Assembly: GCA_966210725.1 (NCBI GenBank)
Contig: CBIHLN010000105.1
Span: 1 to 7,577, forward strand
DNA: 7,577 nt
Direction: 5' to 3'
From: Lysobacter_C sp966210725
GTDB lineage: Bacteria; Pseudomonadota; Gammaproteobacteria; Xanthomonadales; Xanthomonadaceae
Shown here piece by piece: positions 1 to 5,119 of the stretch. How positions within the stretch are numbered: the stretch's first letter is position 1; each line of letters begins with the position of its first letter. A model generated the notes under the pieces. That model saw only the letters and a program-made list of their open reading frames with translations. It made no database searches and had not been told where the DNA came from. The translations under genes and the position numbers were made by a program.

Positions 1-154
1 GGGCTAGGCGGGCTTAAGGGCTGAAGGGAGCAGGAAGACAGCGTGGGGCAGAGGGGACTCCCCGCACGTCAGAACGCGACGAGAGATCCCAGACGATAAC
101 GGCGCGGAGCCGAAAACGCCCCGGTCCATGCCCCGGCCCTTCGTCCAGTCCCCT

Positions 155-865
155 TCAAACCTCGGTCGAGGTCGAGAACCGGTACCCCGAGCCGCGCACC
201 GTCTGCACCATGCCGTCCAGGCCGTGCGGCTCCAGTGTCTTGCGCAGGCGTCGGATGTGGACGTCGACCGTGCGTTCCTCCACGTACACGCTGCCGCCCC
301 AGACGTGGTCCAGCAGCTGGGTACGGGAGTAGACGCGCTCGGCGTGGGTCATGAAGAAGTGCAGCAGGCGGTACTCCGTGGGACCGATCTGCACCGGCTG
401 GTCCTCGCCGCCGCCGTTGCGCGCGAACACCCGGTGCGCGGCGCCGTCGATCCGCAGCCCGCCGACGCTGACACTGCCGTCCTCGTCGTCTTCGCGGGAC
501 CGGCGCAGTACGGCGCGGATGCGGGCCAGCAGTTCGCGCGCCGAGAAAGGCTTGACCACGTAGTCGTCGACGCCGGCCTCCAGCCCGCCGACGCGATCGT
601 TCTCCTCGCCGCGGGCGGTCAGCATGATGATCGGGACCTCGCGCGTCAGCGCCTCGCGCCGCCAGCGGCGGGCCAGCTCCAGGCCGCTGGTGCCCGGGAG
701 CATCCAGTCCAGCAGGATGAGGTCGGGCACGCGGTCGGCAATGGCGGCCTGCGCCTCGCGTGCGTCGCCGGCATGCACCGGGTCGTACTCGCCCTTGCGC
801 AGGGCGAAGGCGACCATGTCGCGGATGGCGGGTTCGTCTTCGACGATCAGGATGCGTTTCTGCAC
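155..865 (-). CDS. phoB: Phosphate regulon response regulator PhoB
   Basis: OmpR/PhoB-family two-component regulator. When phosphorylated by its sensor kinase (normally PhoR) during phosphate limitation, it binds Pho boxes and activates uptake genes. The product is 236 residues from the GTG at 865. The receiver domain (about 3-122) has the acidic pocket E9/D10, phosphoacceptor D53 in LLDWMLPG, T83 in MLTARGEE and K105 in VVKPFSA, the same numbering as I recall for E. coli PhoB. The winged-helix domain (about 131-232) contains the recognition segment EERTVDVHIRRLRK and the C-terminal VRGSGYRF. I chose 865 because known PhoB proteins begin a few residues before ILIVEDE, and a GGTGA lies 5 bases upstream. 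The frame is open to GTG codons at 910 and 913, adding a Pro/Ala-rich tail unlike the family. A glycine-rich insertion (about 150-155) lengthens a loop in the DNA-binding domain. A Pho box upstream suggests autoregulation. No phoR start is visible downstream. Confidence 0.95.
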   Translation of the reverse strand: MQKRILIVEDEPAIRDMVAFALRKGEYDPVHAGDAREAQAAIADRVPDLILLDWMLPGTSGLELARRWRREALTREVPIIMLTARGEENDRVGGLEAGVDDYVVKPFSARELLARIRAVLRRSREDDEDGSVSVGGLRIDGAAHRVFARNGGGEDQPVQIGPTEYRLLHFFMTHAERVYSRTQLLDHVWGGSVYVEERTVDVHIRRLRKTLEPHGLDGMVQTVRGSGYRFSTSTEV

Positions 866-948
866 GCGGTCACCGGCGGCTGGGGGCGGGGCCGGACCGT
901 GGGTGTGCACCACGGGCCGGTTGGGCCGCGCCAGTACACTACCGTTTT

Positions 949-966
949 ATGACTGGGTCGTGACAC
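949..966 (-). promoter_or_regulatory. Putative Pho box upstream of phoB
   Basis: Read on the minus strand, this holds two 7-base half-sites, GTGTCAC and CAGTCAT, separated by exactly 4 bases (11-bp period). The PhoB consensus is two CTGTCAT repeats with a 4-base spacer. The halves match at 5/7 and 6/7, and the TGTCA/GTCA cores are kept. The spacer (GACC) is GC-rich rather than AT-rich. A weak -10-like TAGTGT lies 7 bases downstream, shorter than in classical Pho promoters. The position about 80 bases before the phoB start fits autoregulation. The site is inferred from pattern only. Confidence 0.55.
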
Positions 967-982
967 CGTCGCACCGGTGTCA
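961..982. repeat. Perfect 8-bp inverted repeat between the M48 protease gene and phoB
   Basis: Arms TGACACCG (961-968) and CGGTGTCA (975-982) are exact reverse complements around a 6-base centre. The repeat sits 12 bases beyond the stop codon of the upstream protease gene and shares 6 bases (961-966) with the distal half of the putative Pho box. No T-tract follows on either strand, so it is not a typical intrinsic terminator. It could be an operator for a dimeric regulator or an mRNA 3'-end stem. Which of these applies is unknown. Confidence 0.5.
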
Positions 983-993
983 TGCAGCGCCCT

Positions 994-2592
994 CTAGCGC
1001 CGGCCCAGGTCCTCGTCGCGGATGCCCTGCCGCTTCAGCTCCAGCACGGTCGGCGTGATCGCGGCGATCCGCGACTCGATCCGCGCGCGGGCGTAGTAGT
1101 CGACCTCGGGGCGCTGCTTCAGGGTGTTCAACTGCACCAGCGCCTGCTCGGGCCGCCCGTTGAGGAACGCGGCCTCGGCGTGGGCCTCGCCCGCGCGCAC
1201 GACATCGCCGGCGATGTCGCTCACCCGGGCAAACGTGCGCTGGAATATCGCGTCGTCGGCCGACTGGGCCAGCAACGGCCGCAGGATCGCCTGGGCGCGT
1301 TTGCCCGCCGCCTCGGAATTGCGCTCGGACAGCACCTGCGCATAGGTCAGCGCGGCTGCACGGTCGTTGGGCGATTGCCGCAGCAGCGCCTCGAAGCGGG
1401 CATCGGCCGACTCCGTCCGCCCGGTGCGCGATTCGGCCTCTGCCAGCGCCAGGGTGGTCCAGACGTCGCCCGGTCGCTTGTCGAGCAACCGCTGCAGCGA
1501 CTCGCGCGCGGCGGCGGCCTGGTTGTCGCGCAGCCGGGCGATGGCCAGCCCGTACTGCTGTGCATCGTCCAGGTCGCCGGTGGACTGCATCTGCGCGTAC
1601 TCGCGCACCGCCTCGGCGGGGGTGTTGGCGGTCAGCACGCGCATGCGTTCGCGGGCGAACTCGAAGCGCCCCGTGCCATCGGCCGACACGCCCAGGCTGG
1701 GCAGCTGGAAGCCCTGCGGCAGCAGCGGGTTGTCGCTGCCGCCCACGCTGCCGGAATAGCCCTTGGGCGCAGCCGCAATCTGTCCGGCACGCTGCTTGGC
1801 CTCGGTGATGCGGGTGGTGGTGACCGGGTGGGTCATCAGGTATTCGGGGGTGTCGTAGTAGCCGGCGGCGTTGGCACGGGCGCGCGTCTGCATGGTGCCG
1901 AAGAAGTCGGCCATGGCCACCGGGTCGTACTGGCTGCGCGCCAGCGTCTGGATGCCCAGGCGGTCGGCTTCGTGCTCGTTGGAGCGCGTGTAGTTGATCT
2001 GGCGCTGCTGCATCATTCCCATGGCCGAGAAAACGGCCAATTGCGCGGCATTGCCGCTGGAACTGCTGTCGGAGGCGCTCGCCGCCGCCACCGCGCCCAG
2101 CATCGCCAGCAGGATCGGCAGCTGGTCGCGCTGCGCGCGCTCCACGCCGCGCAGCACGTGGTACTGGGTGACGTGGGCGATTTCGTGCGCCATGACCGCG
2201 GCGACCTCGTCCTCGCGCTCGGCCGCCAGCACCAGACCCGCATTGACGCCGATATAGCCGCCCAGCGTGGCGAAGGCGTTGACCTGCCGCTGGTTGATCA
2301 GGAAGAAGTTGAACGACTGGTCGGGGCGGTCGCTGTGGGTGGCCAGCCGGTTGCCCAGCGCGTCCAGCCACTGGTCCACCAGAGGGTCTTCGAGCAGGTA
2401 GTCGTACTGCCGAAGCTGCGCCAGCATCATCGCGCCGTACTGCGCCTGCTGGGCCGGCGTCAGCAGCTCGCCGGCGGACGAGCCGATATCGGGCAGCCGG
2501 CTTTCCTGCGCGGGAGCGCACACGCTGGCGACGGCCAGTGCGAGGGCAGCGGTCAGCGGTGCGATGCGGCGCAAGGATCTCTCCGGTGTCAT
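994..2592 (-). CDS. bepA: BepA/YfgC-like periplasmic M48 metalloprotease with TPR domain
   Basis: Predicted zinc protease and chaperone of the periplasm. In E. coli BepA degrades or assists stalled LptD and BAM-related outer-membrane proteins. The 532-residue product (E. coli BepA is about 487) begins with a signal peptide (basic RSLRR, hydrophobic 11-24, likely cleavage after APA at 28). C25 lacks a proper lipobox, so it is probably not a lipoprotein. The M48 domain has HEIAH at 136-140 (H136 and H140 as ligands, E137 catalytic), the third ligand E206 in NEHEAD, and H255 in LMTHP, matching the switch histidine described for E. coli BepA. The region from about 310 to 515 is alpha-helical and TPR-like. 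The ATG at 2592 has no Shine-Dalgarno sequence. An in-frame TTG at 2574 is preceded by GGAGAG and may be the true start, giving 526 residues with an intact signal peptide. The gene lies immediately upstream of phoB and diverges from grxC. Confidence 0.88.
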   Translation of the reverse strand: MTPERSLRRIAPLTAALALAVASVCAPAQESRLPDIGSSAGELLTPAQQAQYGAMMLAQLRQYDYLLEDPLVDQWLDALGNRLATHSDRPDQSFNFFLINQRQVNAFATLGGYIGVNAGLVLAAEREDEVAAVMAHEIAHVTQYHVLRGVERAQRDQLPILLAMLGAVAAASASDSSSSGNAAQLAVFSAMGMMQQRQINYTRSNEHEADRLGIQTLARSQYDPVAMADFFGTMQTRARANAAGYYDTPEYLMTHPVTTTRITEAKQRAGQIAAAPKGYSGSVGGSDNPLLPQGFQLPSLGVSADGTGRFEFARERMRVLTANTPAEAVREYAQMQSTGDLDDAQQYGLAIARLRDNQAAAARESLQRLLDKRPGDVWTTLALAEAESRTGRTESADARFEALLRQSPNDRAAALTYAQVLSERNSEAAGKRAQAILRPLLAQSADDAIFQRTFARVSDIAGDVVRAGEAHAEAAFLNGRPEQALVQLNTLKQRPEVDYYARARIESRIAAITPTVLELKRQGIRDEDLGRR

Positions 2593-2854
2593 TCGATCGA
2601 TGGGGCGGGGCGGAAATACAGCCCCGGCAGGATGCGTCGGGGGCGGCCCGGGGATGTGAATCCGTCGTTAATCGGGCCGGTGTGTTCCGCCCGCGCCCAT
2701 TGCCGCCCTGCGCCTCATGCCGCACGTGGGTTGCTGGAAGGCGCGGCAGGGCCGGTTTCGACCGCCAGCGCGCTGCGAAGTTCACGCCGGCGCGGGTACT
2801 CTCCCGGTCCTGCCCGCCGTGCGCGACGCGCCCGGCCTCATGCGATCACTACCC

Positions 2855-2858
2855 GGAG
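2855..2858 (+). promoter_or_regulatory. Ribosome binding site that sets the TTG start of grxC
   Basis: GGAG lies 7 bases before the TTG at 2866. There is no in-frame ATG or GTG near the start of the conserved glutaredoxin fold (the next in-frame ATG is about 55 codons in, past the active site), so this site fixes a TTG start. Confidence 0.6.
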
Positions 2859-2865
2859 CAGTGCG

Positions 2866-3159
2866 TTGAGCGATTCCAACACCCCCGCCGGCGGCGATGG
2901 CCCGCCGATCACCATCTACAGCAGCGCGATCTGCCCCTATTGCGTCGCCGCCAAAAACTTCCTGCGCAGCCAGGGCAAGTCCTGGACCGAGGTGCGCATC
3001 GACCTCGAGCCGGACGCGCGCCGGAAGATGATGGAACTGACCCGCCGCACGAGCGTGCCGCAGATCTTCATCGGCGACACCCACGTGGGCGGTTACGACG
3101 ACATGATCGCCCTGCATCGTGCCGGCGGGCTGCAGCCGCTGCTGGACGGCAGGGCATGA
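2866..3159 (+). CDS. grxC: Glutaredoxin 3 (GrxC), dithiol glutaredoxin
   Basis: Small cytoplasmic thiol-disulfide oxidoreductase that uses glutathione to reduce protein disulfides and mixed disulfides. The 97-residue product has one thioredoxin fold: strand ITIYSS (15-20), dithiol active site CPYC (23-26), the cis-proline motif TSVPQIFI (P65), and the glutathione-contacting GGYDD (75-79). Length and motifs fit the GrxC class. It begins at TTG (2866), supported by GGAG 7 bases upstream. The first dozen residues are a Gly/Pro-rich tail ahead of the fold. The gene overlaps the next one by ATGA (3156-3159), so the two are probably co-transcribed and translationally coupled. A 9-codon ORF (2840-2869) ends on the start codon. 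The gene diverges from the M48 protease gene; I could not identify a convincing promoter in the gap. Confidence 0.93.
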   Translation: MSDSNTPAGGDGPPITIYSSAICPYCVAAKNFLRSQGKSWTEVRIDLEPDARRKMMELTRRTSVPQIFIGDTHVGGYDDMIALHRAGGLQPLLDGRA

Positions 3160-3557
3160 GCGGCGCGGACAGTTCGGGCGAGCAGGATCGCATCGCCGAG
3201 TTCACCGCGTTCCGCAAGCGCATGAACGAGCGCATCCTCGCCGAACCCAACCAGGTGGTGCGCCGCTTCTTCGCGCTGGACACGCAGACCTACCAGGCCG
3301 GCGCGCTGGACGTGAAGACCAAGGAGCTGATGGGCCTGGTCGCGTCGATGGTGCTGCGCTGCGACGACTGCATCAGCTACCACGTGGCCCAGTGCCGCGA
3401 GGCGGGCGTCAGCCGCGCGGAGATGTTCGAAGCGTTCTCGGTGGGGCTGGTCGTGGGCGGCTCGATCGTGATCCCGCACATGCGCCGTGCCGTGGACTTC
3501 CTCGACCGGTTGGAGCAGGGCGCGACCTCCGCGCCCGACGCACACGAGCACGGCTAG
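3156..3557 (+). CDS. Carboxymuconolactone decarboxylase (AhpD-like) family protein
   Basis: A 133-residue all-helical protein of the CMD/AhpD family. The AhpD-type catalytic set is present: E57 in KTKELMG, C69 and C72 in the CDDC motif, and H76 in SYHVAQC, with spacings E-12-C and C-4-H as in AhpD, where these residues form a proton relay and redox dithiol. A second family block, EAGVSRAEMFEAFSVG (82-97), follows. This favours a peroxidase or disulfide-reductase role over true gamma-carboxymuconolactone decarboxylation, and no aromatic degradation genes are nearby. The ATG overlaps the grxC stop by 4 bases, so a glutaredoxin/AhpD-like pair is made together. Glutaredoxin may re-reduce the CxxC, but that is inference. 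A terminator-like hairpin follows 36 bases after the stop. The substrate is unknown. Confidence 0.88.
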   Translation: MSGADSSGEQDRIAEFTAFRKRMNERILAEPNQVVRRFFALDTQTYQAGALDVKTKELMGLVASMVLRCDDCISYHVAQCREAGVSRAEMFEAFSVGLVVGGSIVIPHMRRAVDFLDRLEQGATSAPDAHEHG

Positions 3558-3592
3558 CCGGCGGCCCACACACCCGTCGGCACCGGCGCCCG

Positions 3593-3613
3593 ACCCCCGC
3601 CCGGCGGGGGTTT
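3593..3613 (+). terminator. Intrinsic terminator-like hairpin after the grxC operon
   Basis: An 8-bp perfect stem (ACCCCCGC 3593-3600 with GCGGGGGT 3604-3611) closes a 3-base CCG loop. The run of T is only three (3611-3613), one of which is paired, so efficiency is uncertain. The place between two transcription units supports the call. Confidence 0.6.
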
Positions 3614-3648
3614 CGACGCGTGCGGCGGCCGGCGGGAACCTGCCCGCC

Positions 3649-3678
3649 CTGTCAAGTAGCGGCCCGGCGCGGCATAAT
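3649..3678 (+). promoter_or_regulatory. Probable sigma-70 promoter of icd
   Basis: The -35-like CTGTCA (3649-3654, 4/6) and -10-like CATAAT (3673-3678, 5/6) are 18 bases apart. The start of transcription would be near 3685, giving a leader of about 58 bases. The CATAATTA stretch stands out as AT-rich in a very GC-rich gap, just after the preceding terminator. Confidence 0.55.
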
Positions 3679-3743
3679 TACGGGGCTAACCCTCTTGCGC
3701 TGCGTGTCCCCCACGCCTGCGCCACCAGCTGGAAACCTCCCCT

Positions 3744-4757
3744 ATGACGAACACCATTACGGTCATCCGTGGCGATGGCATTGGCCCGGAAATCATGGAC
3801 GCCACCCTGCACGTGCTCGACGCGATGCAGCTGGGCCTGAGCTACGAGGAGGCCGACGCCGGCCTGGTCGCGCTCGAGAAGCATGGCGAGCTGCTGCCGG
3901 CGGAGACGATGGATTCCATCCGCAAGAACCGCGTGGCTCTCAAGAGCCCGCTGACCACGCCGGTGGGTGAGGGGTTCTCGTCGATCAACGTCGAGCTGCG
4001 CAAGCGCTTCGACCTGTATGCCAACGTGCGCCCGGCCAAGTCGTTCCCGAACACCAAGTCGCGCTTCACTGACGGCGTCGACCTGGTCACCGTTCGCGAG
4101 AACACGGAAGGTGCCTACATTGGCGAAGGCCAGCAGCTGAGCGAGGACGGCGAGACCGCGGTCCTGACCCAGAAGGTCACCCGCCGCGGCTCCGAGCGCA
4201 TCGTGCGCTATGCCTTCGAACTGGCTCGCAAGACCGGCCGCAAGAAGGTCACGGTCGTGCACAAGGCCAACATCCTGAAGTCGACGTCCGGCCTGTTCCT
4301 GCGCACCGCGCGCGCGGTGGCCGCCGAGTACCCCGACATCCAGTGCGACGAGATGATCGTCGACGCGTGCTGCATGAAGCTGGTGATGCAGCCTGAGTCG
4401 TTCGACATCATCGTGACCACCAACCTCTTCGGAGACATCATCTCCGACCTGTGCGCCGGCCTGGTCGGCGGACTGGGTCTGGCGCCGGGCGCCAACATCG
4501 GCACCGACGCGGCGATCTTCGAGGCCGTGCACGGCACCGCGCCGGACATCGCAGGGCAGGGCAAGGCCAACCCGTGCGCGTTGCTGCTGGGCGCGGCCCA
4601 GATGCTCGACCACCTGGGCATGCCGGAGAAGGCCACGAAGCTGCGCGAGGCCATCGTCGCCACGCTCGAGGCCAAGGATTCGATGACGCCAGACCTCGGC
4701 GGTACCGGCGACACGATGTCTTTTGCCCGGGCGATTGCCAAGCGCGCCATCGCCTGA
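3744..4757 (+). CDS. icd: Isocitrate dehydrogenase, NAD-dependent type
   Basis: TCA-cycle enzyme: oxidative decarboxylation of isocitrate to 2-oxoglutarate in the cytoplasm. The 337-residue product is shorter than the 416-residue E. coli NADP enzyme and matches the short subfamily related to 3-isopropylmalate dehydrogenase. Isocitrate-binding residues align with those of E. coli: S80, N82, R86 and R96 in SSINVELRKRFDLYANVRP, R118 in VREN, Y125, K174, and metal-binding D207, D231 and D235 (GDIISD). The SxN..R pattern argues against isopropylmalate dehydrogenase. At the coenzyme site, HGTAPDIAG places D268-I269 where NADP enzymes carry Lys-Tyr, which predicts NAD use. The ATG at 3744 is preceded by a weak GGAAA 8 bases upstream. 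The gene has its own promoter and a strong hairpin after the stop, so it is probably monocistronic. Confidence 0.95.
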   Translation: MTNTITVIRGDGIGPEIMDATLHVLDAMQLGLSYEEADAGLVALEKHGELLPAETMDSIRKNRVALKSPLTTPVGEGFSSINVELRKRFDLYANVRPAKSFPNTKSRFTDGVDLVTVRENTEGAYIGEGQQLSEDGETAVLTQKVTRRGSERIVRYAFELARKTGRKKVTVVHKANILKSTSGLFLRTARAVAAEYPDIQCDEMIVDACCMKLVMQPESFDIIVTTNLFGDIISDLCAGLVGGLGLAPGANIGTDAAIFEAVHGTAPDIAGQGKANPCALLLGAAQMLDHLGMPEKATKLREAIVATLEAKDSMTPDLGGTGDTMSFARAIAKRAIA

Positions 4758-4784
4758 TCGACCTCGTTGACCGCGACACGCCAG

Positions 4785-4808
4785 CAGGGCGCCTTCGGGC
4801 GCCCTGTT
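4785..4808 (+). terminator. Intrinsic terminator of icd
   Basis: A perfect 9-bp stem, CAGGGCGCC (4785-4793) with GGCGCCCTG (4798-4806), closes a TTCG tetraloop, an especially stable loop. It begins 28 bases after the icd stop. The tail is TTGCGTT, so the T-tract is interrupted. Confidence 0.8.
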
Positions 4809-4874
4809 GCGTTGGGAGCGGCCGATGGACCTCGTACGCCCTGATCCGGTTTGTACGCTGCGGGTCGCTCACTC

Positions 4875-4976
4875 CGTCGTCCCTGTGAAAGCAGGAATCC
4901 AGTCGCGTTGAATTGCCGGAAGTCGCGTGGCGCCGGGGAGAGTCGAGCGGGATCCCGGCGTTCGCCGGGATGGCGG
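4875..4976. repeat. Inverted pair of REP-like extragenic palindromes
   Basis: The left unit (4875-4902) reads CGTCGTCCCTGTGAAAGCAG followed by GAATCCAG. It resembles the widespread proteobacterial palindrome CGTCATTCCCGCGAAAGCGG-GAATCCAG, with GAAA loop and tail conserved and a paired C-G to T-A change that keeps a stem base pair. The right unit has an exact 8-bp stem, ATCCCGGC (4952-4959) with GCCGGGAT (4964-4971), around GTTC, and ends GGCGG, near the inverted head (GACG) of the same family. The opposite orientation of the two units suggests a composite BIME/MITE-like element of about 102 bp. Copy number cannot be judged from one window. Confidence 0.65.
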
Positions 4977-5119
4977 CCCTGCAGGCATCGAGCTGATATC
5001 CGCTTGACCGCTTGCCCCGGGCGCCTGCCACCGGTCGTCCGACAGCGTTCCACCGGCGCCGCTCGACAGGCCGGTACCGTCCCGCCAGACTCACGTGATT
5101 CCTGTATCCGGATAAAGCG

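Larger units (their letters stand above)
4758..5119. other. 362-bp intergenic region between icd and the NhaC-family gene
   Basis: No gene is supported here; the open frames crossing it are antisense shadows extending into neighbouring genes. It holds the icd terminator (4785-4808), an inverted pair of REP-like palindromes (4875-4976), and about 140 bases of leader before the antiporter gene. I found no promoter in that leader I would defend; TTGACC at 5004-5009 lacks a matching -10. Confidence 0.7.

Noticed and set aside
53..63. GGGG-ACT-CCCC hairpin as a phoB terminator
   Set aside because: Only a 4-bp stem, no T-tract on either strand, and about 90 bases from the phoB stop.
4..129. 41-codon minus-strand ORF (MDRGVFGSAPLSS...) downstream of phoB
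   Set aside because: No ribosome site, no recognisable motif, and composition like non-coding sequence; it does not resemble the start of PhoR.
866..913. Longer PhoB starting at GTG 913 or 910
   Set aside because: The extra 15-16 residues (VHTHGPAPPPAAGDR) are absent from the PhoB family, whose N-terminus fits the GTG at 865.
961..982. Inverted repeat as an intrinsic terminator of the protease gene
   Set aside because: It is placed well after the stop codon, but no T-rich tail follows on the minus strand; kept only as an unexplained repeat.
2593..2865. Promoters in the divergent gap, such as TTCACA on the minus strand
   Set aside because: No -10 element lies at a suitable distance from any -35-like hexamer, so no call was made.
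982..3159. 725-codon open frame on the plus strand opposite the M48 protease gene, continuing into grxC
   Set aside because: Its 5' part is the antisense shadow of a clear HEIAH protease, with low-complexity Gly/Ala/His/Arg-rich sequence typical of GC-rich wobble frames. Only the last 97 codons (grxC) are real.
3156..3557. True gamma-carboxymuconolactone decarboxylase of the protocatechuate pathway
   Set aside because: The CxxC/H motif is of AhpD type and no pca genes are nearby; only the broad family name is safe.
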